This document shows positions 56,350 through 64,000 of a DNA stretch of 64,000 nt, piece by piece. The notes below the pieces were generated by a model. It was not told the DNA's origin. It searched no databases and worked only from the letters and a program-made list of their open reading frames with translations. Source of the DNA: G965197715 sp965247615 (GTDB taxonomy: Bacteria > Chloroflexota > Dehalococcoidia > Lucifugimonadales > UBA1127); the NCBI GenBank assembly GCA_965247615.1, contig OZ252022.1, positions 1,860,001 through 1,924,000 of the forward strand. Reading direction: 5' to 3'. The first letter of the stretch is position 1. Each line of letters begins with the position of its first letter. The translations under genes and the position numbers were made by a program.

Positions 56350-57207
56350 TCAAGACCGGGGCATCGCCGTGCTTGAGGTAAGCTCCCACCAGTTGCGGTC
56401 CAGGTCTGCGAAGATGAACGACGCCTCATCGCCATCGGTGCGAAGGTCCCAGAGCTCAGTGACGCCGAGTTCCACACCGGCGTCGGCGAAGCTCCCATGC
56501 GCGTCCCGCACCTCGTCCGGTGAGGCGAGCTTCAGGGTGAAGCGGTTTACGGGCGCCAGGTAGTTGCGCTCGGGACGGGGCAGCACGACGATGTACCACG
56601 GCGCGTCCGGGTGGGCAATGTAGGTAGAGGACTGTCCACCGCCAACGATCTCCAAGCCCAACACTTCCGTGTAGAAGCGGTTGCTGGCTTCCTTGTCGTT
56701 GCACTCCAGGGTGCCGTGGCTCAGGGCTTGGGGCACGTAGCCTCTGCCAGGAAATCGGTCCGCAGACAGGGGGGTCTGCCAGTGCGGCGCCGCGATCTGG
56801 CGGCCGTGGTTGGCCGCTCTGGGATTGTAGTGCTCCAGCTCTATGGTGTTGCCGCCGGGCTCGTCGAGGTAGATGGAGTAGGCGAAGTGGCTGCCGTGAG
56901 GCTTGGTGAGGCCCGTGATGCCGTACTCCTGCTGACGCCGGCTGATGTACTCCCAGGCTGCCTCGATCTCAGCGTGGTCCGCCACGCGGAAGCCGTAGTG
57001 GTTGCCGTGAGGCTTGGAGGAGGCTTGGGGTCCGGCCTCATGGACGATGAGCAGCCATCCGGTATTGGGGTGCTTCACGACAGCCACCCCGTCGTCCCGG
57101 CTCACGACTTCGGCGGCGAGGAGGTCGACGAAGACTGGCAGGGTCTCGTCGAGCGAGCGGCACTCGTAGTGGCCGTGGACGAGACCCTCCGGCTTGAGGG
57201 TTGTCAT
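56350..57207 (-). CDS. VOC-family (glyoxalase/extradiol dioxygenase-like) two-domain protein
   Basis: The 285-residue protein has two VOC modules. The first reads LVHGHYECRSLDETLPVFVD through FAYSIYLDEPGGNTIELEHY, with His and Glu metal ligands. The second reads ALSHGTLECNDKEASNRFYT through SFIFADLDRNWWELTSSTA. The paired-domain layout resembles type I extradiol dioxygenases (about 290-310 residues). Conserved active-site His/Tyr residues are only partly recognisable, so it may instead be an isomerase or hydrolase acting after ring cleavage. GGAGG precedes ATG 57207. It is next to the gentisate-dioxygenase-like gene, so it may take its product or a related substrate. Confidence 0.82.
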   Translation of the reverse strand: MTTLKPEGLVHGHYECRSLDETLPVFVDLLAAEVVSRDDGVAVVKHPNTGWLLIVHEAGPQASSKPHGNHYGFRVADHAEIEAAWEYISRRQQEYGITGLTKPHGSHFAYSIYLDEPGGNTIELEHYNPRAANHGRQIAAPHWQTPLSADRFPGRGYVPQALSHGTLECNDKEASNRFYTEVLGLEIVGGGQSSTYIAHPDAPWYIVVLPRPERNYLAPVNRFTLKLASPDEVRDAHGSFADAGVELGVTELWDLRTDGDEASFIFADLDRNWWELTSSTAMPRS

Positions 57208-57300
57208 GGAGGACCTCCAGAGGGGAATTGGGCGCCGGGGCAGAGTGATACAGCCTGTTTACCACTTTCGCCGGGAGCGCGCAAGCTGGCCGGGGCTGGC

Positions 57301-58557
57301 TCAGGGCGCATCGGCAGCCGGCGAGACGGCGGAGTGCTCGCGGATCCGCATCAGGGCGGGCCGGCGCAGGAGCGCGTTGAGGACGATGCCTGCGCCGCCC
57401 GCGGCCAGGGTCGCGGGGACGCCAACGACGCTGCCCACGGCGCCCAAGGCGAAGCCGCCGACGGCGGTGAAGGAGATGGCCAGGCTGTGGAGACCCACGG
57501 CGCGCCCCCGCAGGTGGGGCGGGGCCACGAGCTGCATCAGCGCGCCCAGTGTGAGGTCGTAGGCGTTGAGCAGGGCCATGGTGACCATGGCAAGGAGGAC
57601 GGACAAGAGGAGGGACCGGGAAAGGGCGAAGCCGACGAGGGCAACTCCGGCGGCAAGGGCGTTGAGGAAGATGGTCCTCGGCTTGTTCCCGGCGTCGCCC
57701 CTGATAGCCATCACAAGGGGGGCAAGAAACATGCCCATGCCTGCCCCAGCCTGGATGAAGCCCATGCCAGCGGCGCCGGCATGGAGCTCGTTCTTAGCCA
57801 TGACGGGGATCATGATGAGGAAGGCGAAACCCAGGGACTCCATGACGATGCTCATGGTGAACAGGGTGCGCAGAGGCCGGCTTCTGGCCGCGTAGTCCAC
57901 ACCTTCTGCCATCTGCCGCAGCAGATTGGTCCCAGTCGGCTCCACGCGGCCCCGGACGGTGATGAAGACGAGGAAGGGCAGCGCGAGGAGCATACTCACG
58001 CCCATGAAGCCGTAGGCGGCCCAGATGCCTGACCGTTCAATGAGCATACCGGCGGCGATGGACCCGAAGACCATCATGGGCATGAGTGAGACGCGCCAGA
58101 GCGCCGCGCCGTTGACGAGCTGCCACGGCCCCACGAGGTCGTACACGTAGCGGTTTGCCGCGGTGAAGCGGACAGCCCGGAGACATCCGATGAGGAAGGC
58201 GACGGCCACGGCCAACCACAGCGTGACCGCGTCCAGGTAGACGGCGGCGGCCAGGCTAAATGCGATGATGGCGCCCAGGGCGCCCTCGACGATGAGCACG
58301 GTCCTGCGCTGAAACCGGTCCACGAGGGCCCCGGCGGCGAGGGAGAAGAGGATCTGGCCCAGCCCGGAAGCAAGGGCCTGGATGCCAACCCAGAGCTCGG
58401 AGTCGTTGGAGAGCTCGAGGACGAGCCAGCCGTGGACCGCCGTGCGAACGCTCATGTCGACGGCGGCAAAGGTGGAGTTGGTGTAGAAGAGCCAGAACCC
58501 CGGCGCCTTGAAAGAAGCCAGGAGTCCGGAGAGTCGTCGGAGCACGGGCAAAATCAT
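57301..58557 (-). CDS. MFS transporter (MFS_3/efflux branch)
   Basis: The 418-residue protein opens MILPVLRRLSGLLASFKAPG, then FWLFYTNSTFAAVDMSVRTA. WLVLELSNDSELWVGIQALA and AAGALVDRFQRRTVLIVEGA (motif A) match the same EntS-like branch as the gene at 43498. The second half has VGLHSLAISFTAVGGFALGA. It is upstream of the VOC and cupin genes on the same strand, so it may be part of their operon, 93 bases away. Confidence 0.87.
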   Translation of the reverse strand: MILPVLRRLSGLLASFKAPGFWLFYTNSTFAAVDMSVRTAVHGWLVLELSNDSELWVGIQALASGLGQILFSLAAGALVDRFQRRTVLIVEGALGAIIAFSLAAAVYLDAVTLWLAVAVAFLIGCLRAVRFTAANRYVYDLVGPWQLVNGAALWRVSLMPMMVFGSIAAGMLIERSGIWAAYGFMGVSMLLALPFLVFITVRGRVEPTGTNLLRQMAEGVDYAARSRPLRTLFTMSIVMESLGFAFLIMIPVMAKNELHAGAAGMGFIQAGAGMGMFLAPLVMAIRGDAGNKPRTIFLNALAAGVALVGFALSRSLLLSVLLAMVTMALLNAYDLTLGALMQLVAPPHLRGRAVGLHSLAISFTAVGGFALGAVGSVVGVPATLAAGGAGIVLNALLRRPALMRIREHSAVSPAADAP

Positions 58558-58822
58558 ACCACCGTATATCTTAGACCCCTAGAGACCTCGGGGGCTAACG
58601 ATGCGCACGGATCCACCACGTAGTCGAGACGCGAGAATTCGAACAGGCCTGCTATAACGCCGGATGCAACGGCAGCCGTCGAAAGGGAGCCTTCACACAC
58701 TGGGCAGGCACAGCGCGCACAACGAACGCCAGGTGGTGGATTCGGGACGTTGCAGCGATGTCGCCAGGGCCGGCATAGGGAATCCGGACCATGCGCAGCG
58801 CCGGCCGGGGCGCGCGGCCCGG

Positions 58823-60082
58823 TCAGCCCCGTGGGTCCGCGGACGCAGCGGGCGGCGTGTCGGCGGCGCGGCGGCGTGTTTCCTTGCCGAAGGCGAGATA
58901 GAACACGGCGCTCGCCGCCAGCAGGCCCGCGATTGCCAGGAAGGCGGCGCCGACGCCCAGCTGCTGGGCAATGCCACCAGCCGCAAGGGGGCCGATGAAA
59001 CCGCTCATGTTCCTGAAGGTCTGCCAGATGCCCAGGAAGGCGCCCCGTCGTTCGGTTGGGGCCAGGTCCATGGCCAGGACCTCGGACGACGCCATGGTCA
59101 TGGTCTGGCCGAAGGAGTAGAAGAGGACCATGATGAGCACGCTGTTGAGGCCGGCGATTCTGGTCATGAAGTAGGCCGCGGCGGTCAATAGGCACATGCC
59201 CGCGATCAGAGCAACCTTTCTGCCGTACCGGTCCATGATGTAGCCGTTGGGGTAGGACAGCCCGATGCCGATGATGCCGGTGAGGCTCATCATGTTCCCG
59301 ATCTGGGCGGTGCTGAGTCCCGCGGCGTCCCTGGCGTGAAGCGGAAAGAGGATGCCGAAGACGCCGGTGAAGGACATGAGTGTCAGGGCGAAGACGGCGA
59401 GAGCGAGGGCAAGCATGCTCAGCGACACGAACATGGTCAAGCCGAGCCTGTCCATCCGGGATGCCGCCGGGGTGCGGCTTCCCCTGGCGGCCTCGGGCCG
59501 GGTCTCCCGGATCATGTAGGCGGTGATGAAGTGTATGGGTATCTTGGTTAGGGTGTTGAACAGGAAGATGGACCGCAGGGGGAAGAAGGTCGCCAGGAGG
59601 CCGCCAACGAAGGGTCCGGCGATCATGCCGAGCCTCGCGGACATGGATCTAATGGCATTCGCCCTTCCGCGGTTCTCGCCGCTGGTGATGTCGGCCATGA
59701 TGATGGATGCGCCGGTGACCCACATGGAGACGCCGATACCGCCGATGAACTCCAGCACAAGGAACATCCAGAAGCCGGGGGCGAAGAACTGGGCGAGGGT
59801 GGTGAGTCCCCTGAGTGCGTTGCCGGCAATGACCAGGGGCTTACGTCCCCACCTGTCGGTGAGGAAGCCGGTGACCGGGGCCGTGACCATCCACGCCAGG
59901 GAGTTGGTGGCGGCGATGACCGTCACGAGGAACACGGGCACGCCAAAAGACGCAGCAAACAGGGGCCGAGCCAGCTGCTGGGCACCGGTGCCCAGGCTCC
60001 ACAGGGCAAAGATGGAGTAGACCGGAATGGTCCGGAGGCTCAGGAGGCTTCGCAGGTCACCCGGCCTATCTTCCGTGCTCAT
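58823..60082 (-). CDS. MFS transporter
   Basis: The 419-residue protein begins MSTEDRPGDLRSLLSLRTIP. Motif A is VTGFLTDRWGRKPLVIAGNA, repeated as GYIMDRYGRKVALIAGMCLL. FPLHARDAAGLSTAQIGNMM and LAPTERRGAFLGIWQTFRNM are further features of the drug/sugar-type MFS_1 group. Its 3' tail is Ala/Arg/Asp-rich. It lies 113 bases downstream of the molybdenum hydroxylase operon on the same strand; a link to its substrate is possible. Confidence 0.88.
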   Translation of the reverse strand: MSTEDRPGDLRSLLSLRTIPVYSIFALWSLGTGAQQLARPLFAASFGVPVFLVTVIAATNSLAWMVTAPVTGFLTDRWGRKPLVIAGNALRGLTTLAQFFAPGFWMFLVLEFIGGIGVSMWVTGASIIMADITSGENRGRANAIRSMSARLGMIAGPFVGGLLATFFPLRSIFLFNTLTKIPIHFITAYMIRETRPEAARGSRTPAASRMDRLGLTMFVSLSMLALALAVFALTLMSFTGVFGILFPLHARDAAGLSTAQIGNMMSLTGIIGIGLSYPNGYIMDRYGRKVALIAGMCLLTAAAYFMTRIAGLNSVLIMVLFYSFGQTMTMASSEVLAMDLAPTERRGAFLGIWQTFRNMSGFIGPLAAGGIAQQLGVGAAFLAIAGLLAASAVFYLAFGKETRRRAADTPPAASADPRG

Positions 60083-60195
60083 GGGCCTTCCTCACAGTGG
60101 GGCTCCGCCCCCGCAGGCGCCCGTCCGCCCAGTTTCATGCTCGTGGGCGTAGGCCGGAGAGTCGGGCCGCGCGCCCGTGCCCGTGCAGGCCCGCA

Positions 60196-62427
60196 TCAAC
60201 CCCTGGAGTCGTTCAGGGCCCGCCAGACCCGCTCCGGGGTAAGGGGCAACTCCTTGATCCGCACGCCCGTGGCCTGGTAGATGGCGCCCGCCACGGCCGG
60301 GGCCACCGCCACGACGCCGCCCTCTCCCAGACCCTTGGCCCCGTAGGGGCCGGGGCCGTCGCCGTTCTCCACCAGGATGGTCTCGAACTCATCGGGAACG
60401 TCCGAGAACCTGGGAACGCGGTAGTCGATGAGGTTGGGGTTCAGGAGCTGGCCATGGTCGTAGACCATCTCCTCGAAGAGGGTGTGTCCGATGCCCTGCA
60501 TCGCGGCGCCTTCGTCCTGGCCCTCGCACTGCTGGGGGTTGATGGCCTTGCCGGCGTCGGCGATGGACACGTACTTGAGGATGCGGGTGGCCCCGGTGGC
60601 CTCATCGACCTCCACCTCCGCGCCGCCGATGCTGACCTCCCAGAACACGGGGGACTCCTTGAGCCTGCCGCTGGGGTGATCGGGAGTCACGTACCCGCGG
60701 CCCAAGAGCTCGCCCCCCGCGCCTCCGAACTTCTGGCGGATCAGGGCGGCGAAGGTGACGCGCTCCCCCCGTGACAGGACGCTCCCATCCTGCACCGCCA
60801 GGGTGTCCACCGGAGCCTCGAAGTGACGGGCGGCGATCTCCAGGAGCTGGGCGCGGACGTCCGTGGCTGCATCCTGGACGGCGAGGCCCATGAGGGTGGT
60901 AGAGCGGCTGGAGCCGGTGGAGCGATCGTAGGGGACAAGGGAGGTATCGGAAGCGAGTACGCTGACGCGTTCCATGGGGAGCTGAAGCTCCTGGCCCACG
61001 ATCTGCGCCATGACGGAGCGGGAGCCCTGACCGATCTCGGTCGTGCCGATGTGGACCGTAGCGGTGCCGTCGGCGTGCAGCCGCACGAAGGAGGTGGAGG
61101 TGGGGCTTGCGCCGGAGTTGGACACGGTGCAGGCGATCCCCTTGCCCCTTCTTATCCCCGGGGCCGGGGTCCGGGGTCCCGCGTCTGCGGGGCCGCCCCA
61201 CCCGATGGCCTGGGCGACTTTCTGCAGGCCCATGGCGAGGTTTCCTTCAAGCGGCCTCTGTCCTCTCCGTATCTCCTGGCCGGTAGCGGCGAGGTTCTTG
61301 AGGCGGATCTGCAGGGGGTCGATGCCGAGGGCCGCGGCGATGATATCGACCTGGGACTCGCTGGCCCACGCCGCCTGGGGGCCGCCGATTGAGCGGTAGG
61401 AGCCGGCGGGGGTCGTGTTGGTGTAGACGCCGTAGGAAGCGACCTTGAGGTGCTCGTAGCGATAGGGGCCCGGCATGCGGTCGGCGACGCGCTCGGTGAC
61501 CCTGACGCCGTTGTCGGTGTAGGCGCCGGTGTCCACGTGGGCCTCGCAATCGCGGGCGACCAGGGTGCCGTCGCTCATGACGCCGGTGCGGATGGTGAGC
61601 CGGGCAGCGTGGCGTCGAACGGTCCTGAAGGCGTCCTCGACTGAGAGCGCGACGCGGACGGGCCTGCCAGCCTCCCGGCTGAGGGCGACGACGAGTGGCT
61701 CGATCTTGCTGTACGACTTGCTTCCGAAGCCGCCGCCCACGTAGGGCACGATGACCTGGACATGGTCCAGGGGCAGCTCGAATATGCGGGCGAGCTCGGC
61801 GCGGACGAGGAAGGGGTGCTGAGCTGAAGACCACACGGTGATGCCGCGCTCGTCGAAGCGGGCGATGGCTGCGTGGGGCTCCAGGGCGTAGTGGTAGACC
61901 ATCGGGAAGGTGAAGGTGTCTTCGAAGACGTGGTCGGACTCGGCAAATCCGCGCTCGACGTCGCCCCATTGGTAGCCGTACTGATGGCAGAGGTTGGAGT
62001 CGTGGACGAGGGTGCTGTCCGGGGCGAGCGCAGCGAGCACGTCGTCGACGACAGGCAGCTCTTCATACTCCACGTCGATGAGGGCGATCGCCTCCTCAGC
62101 CGTGGCCTGGTCCACGGCGGCCACGGCGGCGACGGGCTCCCCCTGAAAGCGGACCTTTTCCATGGCAAGGATGGGCCGGTCCTTGAGGTCCGAACCGTAG
62201 TAGGGGTCGATGTAGTGAAGCTCGTCGCGCGTCAGGACTCCGACCACGCCCCTGAGCTTCCTCGCGCGGGAGGCGTCGAGACGGGTGATAGCCGCGTGCG
62301 GCAGTGGGCTGGTGAGGATCTTGCCGTGGGCCATGCCGGGGATTTCCAGGTCGCCCACGTAGGCCGCCTGGCCCTTCACCTTCTCCACGGCATCCGGCCT
62401 AACGACGGAACTGCCTACTAAGTCCAT
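60196..62427 (-). CDS. Xanthine dehydrogenase family, molybdopterin-binding (large) subunit
   Basis: The 743-residue protein is the catalytic subunit of a molybdenum hydroxylase. The first domain reads VVRPDAVEKVKGQAAYVGDL and VRFQGEPVAAVAAVDQATAE. HHPFL-like AQHPFLVRAELARIF and GGGFGSKSYSKIEPLVVALS bind the pterin. The loop GSYRSIGGPQAAWASESQVD takes the place of the CO dehydrogenase signature AYxCSFR, so this is not a form I CO dehydrogenase. GAKGLGEGGVVAVAPAVAGA holds the catalytic Glu. Typical substrates are aldehydes, purines or N-heteroaromatics. Order is FAD, 2Fe-2S, Mo subunits, as in coxMSL-type operons. Confidence 0.92.
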   Translation of the reverse strand: MDLVGSSVVRPDAVEKVKGQAAYVGDLEIPGMAHGKILTSPLPHAAITRLDASRARKLRGVVGVLTRDELHYIDPYYGSDLKDRPILAMEKVRFQGEPVAAVAAVDQATAEEAIALIDVEYEELPVVDDVLAALAPDSTLVHDSNLCHQYGYQWGDVERGFAESDHVFEDTFTFPMVYHYALEPHAAIARFDERGITVWSSAQHPFLVRAELARIFELPLDHVQVIVPYVGGGFGSKSYSKIEPLVVALSREAGRPVRVALSVEDAFRTVRRHAARLTIRTGVMSDGTLVARDCEAHVDTGAYTDNGVRVTERVADRMPGPYRYEHLKVASYGVYTNTTPAGSYRSIGGPQAAWASESQVDIIAAALGIDPLQIRLKNLAATGQEIRRGQRPLEGNLAMGLQKVAQAIGWGGPADAGPRTPAPGIRRGKGIACTVSNSGASPTSTSFVRLHADGTATVHIGTTEIGQGSRSVMAQIVGQELQLPMERVSVLASDTSLVPYDRSTGSSRSTTLMGLAVQDAATDVRAQLLEIAARHFEAPVDTLAVQDGSVLSRGERVTFAALIRQKFGGAGGELLGRGYVTPDHPSGRLKESPVFWEVSIGGAEVEVDEATGATRILKYVSIADAGKAINPQQCEGQDEGAAMQGIGHTLFEEMVYDHGQLLNPNLIDYRVPRFSDVPDEFETILVENGDGPGPYGAKGLGEGGVVAVAPAVAGAIYQATGVRIKELPLTPERVWRALNDSRG

Positions 62428-62456
62428 AGCGTCTCCTCCAATCCTGCGGCCCTACC

Positions 62457-62500
62457 CCTGGATTCCCGCTTTCGCGGGAATGACGGTTGTGCAATCCTGC
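62457..62500 (+). repeat. Dispersed repeat family A, complete copy
   Basis: ATTCCCGC and GCGGGAAT (62461-62480) make an 8-bp hairpin, followed by GACGGTTGTGCAA. It sits in the 110-base gap between the Mo and 2Fe-2S subunit genes, that is, inside an operon. Confidence 0.75.
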
Positions 62501-62537
62501 GGCACGTCCCAGGCGCGAGCACTGAACGCAGGGCACG

Positions 62538-63038
62538 TCAGCTGCCGCCGCGCCGGGCTGCGTCTTGAATGGCCTCCACGATCTTCTTGTAGCCGGTGCA
62601 GCGGCAGATGTTCCCCTTCATGTATTCGCCGATCTCTTCGACGATGGGATGGGGGTTCTCGTCCAGGAGGGACTTGGCTGCCAGGATCATACCCGGGGTG
62701 CAGTAGCCGCACTGGAGGGCTGCGTTCTCAAGGAACGCCTGCTGAAGGGGATGGGGCTCCGGGCCACCCAGACCTTCAATGGTCACGACGCTGGCGTTGC
62801 GGGCCTCGAAGGCGAGGTAGGTGCAGGAGCTGACGGCCCTGCCGTTCACCAGCACGGTACATGCGCCGCATACCTGCATGTCGCAGGACCGCTTGGCGCC
62901 CTTGAGGCCGAGGCGGTCGCGGAGAAGGTCGAGGAGGAGGGTTTGGGGCTCGGCGGATAGCCGCACGGGCTTGCCGTTCACCTCGAACGCCAAGGTCATC
63001 CGCGAGGGTCTTGGCCGCGCTCTTGCTGGGCCGGTCAT
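62538..63038 (-). CDS. Xanthine dehydrogenase family, (2Fe-2S)-binding (small) subunit
   Basis: The protein has 166 residues from ATG 63038 (CGGAG upstream). The plant-type ferredoxin cluster is in CDMQVCGACTVLVNGRAVSS, then C. The helical second cluster is in QCGYCTPGMILAAKSLLDEN and NICRCTGYKKIVEAIQDA. All eight Cys are present. It relays electrons from the Mo site to FAD. The N-terminal MTGPARARPRPSR is a short extension; ATG 62999 is an alternative start. It is between the FAD subunit (70 bases upstream) and the Mo subunit. Confidence 0.95.
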   Translation of the reverse strand: MTGPARARPRPSRMTLAFEVNGKPVRLSAEPQTLLLDLLRDRLGLKGAKRSCDMQVCGACTVLVNGRAVSSCTYLAFEARNASVVTIEGLGGPEPHPLQQAFLENAALQCGYCTPGMILAAKSLLDENPHPIVEEIGEYMKGNICRCTGYKKIVEAIQDAARRGGS

Positions 63039-63108
63039 ACGCACGCTCCGTATTCGACTGTGCTCGTGCGCCCCTGGCAAGGGCGCCGGGGACTACTCCA
63101 CACGCAGG

Positions 63109-64000
63109 CTAGGTGGAAACAGCGGCATGGAGCGCCCTCTTCAGGAATACCTTGATGAGCTGCTCCTTGTAGACCGCGGAGCCGTGGAGGTCATCCTGGG
63201 GGTTCGCGGCCTCTATGGTGAGCCGCGCGGCCTCCTTCAGGAGAGGCGAGTCTTCAGAGGCGCCGTCTCCGAGGAGCTCGAGCACGGTGGCGCCGCGGAG
63301 GCCGGCTTCGGCCTGGCGGGCACGGACGGGCCTAGGGCCGGCGGAGCCGACGGCGATGCGCACCTCCCGAATCCGGGCTCCCGCGCCGGGGTCCGGGTCG
63401 GTCCCGACCGCTGCGCCGATGCCAAGGGTGGGTCGCTCCAGGTAGCCGAACTTGAGATAGGCCCCCGTCATGCCCTGGGGCAATGCGGGCACGTAGACCT
63501 GGGTCAAGAGCTCCCCCGGTTGGAGGCAGGTCTCGTAGGGGTCCACGGCCAACTCCTCCACGGGTAAGCGGCGCCGTCCCGCGGGGCCCGCGGCCTCGAC
63601 CTCAGCGTCGAACAGGAGGAGGGCTGCGGCGACGTCGCTGTGGGGCTCGGCGAAGCAGAGGTTGCCTCCGATGGTGCCCACGTTGCGCACGCGGACGTTG
63701 GCCACCCTTCGCTCGACGTCTGCCAGGAGGGGACATGCGCGGCGCAGGACGGGCGACTGCTCCAGGCTTCGGTGGGTGGCGGCGGCGCCGATGCGCAGGG
63801 CGCCGCCGGCTCCGGCTAGGGCAACGTCGTCAAAGCCGGGGATGGTCTTGACGTTGACCAGGTGGTCGTAGTGGAGGAAGCCCCTCCTTCATGGCAAGGA
63901 GCAGCTCGGTGCCGCCGGCATAGACGCCGGCGTCGTCGCCGTAGTCCGCCAAGATGGAGAGGGCCTCTTCCACGGACGCCGGTTCGTGGAGCCGGAATCG
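63109..64000 (-). CDS. Xanthine dehydrogenase family FAD-binding (medium) subunit, frameshifted, 5' end outside window
   Basis: Two frames are needed. From the window edge one frame reads RFRLHEPASVEEALSILADY and YAGGTELLLAMKEGL (FAD pyrophosphate loop). The other begins near 63876 and reads LHYDHLVNVKTIPGFDDVAL, then VRNVGTIGGNLCFAEPHSDV (second FAD loop) to the C-terminus. One extra base in the CTTCC sequence at 63876-63881 separates them. Removing it restores a normal CoxM/CutM-type protein of about 295-300 residues. Only a few N-terminal residues lie outside the window. The shift may be a sequence error or an inactivating mutation; if real, the hydroxylase would lose its FAD subunit. Confidence 0.85.

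Noticed and set aside
60196..62427. Form I carbon monoxide dehydrogenase (CoxL)
   Set aside because: The diagnostic AYxCSFR loop is replaced by GSYRSIGGP, so only the general molybdenum hydroxylase family is supported.

Overview
The window reads as one high-GC (roughly two-thirds G+C) bacterial chromosome segment. Protein content suggests the Chloroflexota, most likely a Dehalococcoidia/SAR202-like free-living aerobe: an ftsA-ftsZ-nrdR-nrdJ block with a B12-dependent ribonucleotide reductase, a MutS/MutL pair without MutH, and a dense set of oxygenases, enolase-superfamily enzymes, amidohydrolases and MFS carriers. The taxonomic call is inference from gene content; no rRNA is present.

Layout. 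0-5 kb: end of a HicA/HicB toxin-antitoxin pair, tRNA-Gln, an amidohydrolase, a membrane-tailed HNH protein with an overlapping zinc-ribbon protein, then yggT, proC and pdxA (minus strand). 5.3-6.2 kb: a small YdeI/OmdA-like gene and a 447-bp non-autonomous mobile cassette with 27-bp terminal inverted repeats and an 8-bp target duplication. 6.3-13.8 kb: minus-strand rsmH, ftsA, ftsZ, nrdR, nrdJ. 14-24 kb: plus-strand moaB/mogA, trmD, mutS, a HAD-like gene, mutL, a frameshifted TSUP permease and an ITPase; minus mutY; a plus-strand tautomerase. 24.3-24.6 kb: tRNA-Lys and tRNA-Leu. 24.6-31 kb: two oligopeptide ABC ATPases, a MetE-like methyltransferase, an OsmC protein and a compact cbb3-type oxidase operon (ccoN, ccoO, ccoS and a small membrane protein). 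31-36.5 kb: an MFS carrier, amtB-glnB behind a four-site 11-bp repeat array, and an RNase II/R-family exonuclease.

37-64 kb is an accessory catabolic region. It has a PanB-like/LigB-dioxygenase pair, an alpha/beta hydrolase, a benzoylformate-decarboxylase-like ThDP enzyme, three MFS carriers, an aldo/keto reductase followed by a mandelate-racemase-group enzyme, a tartrate/D-malate-type dehydrogenase and a TPR protein, then a DMT carrier, yedK, recN and a VapBC-type pair. It ends with a gentisate-dioxygenase-like cupin, a two-domain VOC protein, two more MFS carriers and a molybdenum hydroxylase (FAD, 2Fe-2S and Mo subunits). Together these suggest uptake and oxidative breakdown of aromatic and hydroxy-acid substrates; no single substrate can be named.

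Intergenic DNA carries at least three dispersed palindromic repeat families. Two genes, the TSUP permease and the molybdenum-hydroxylase FAD subunit, have single-base frameshifts that may be real or sequence errors.
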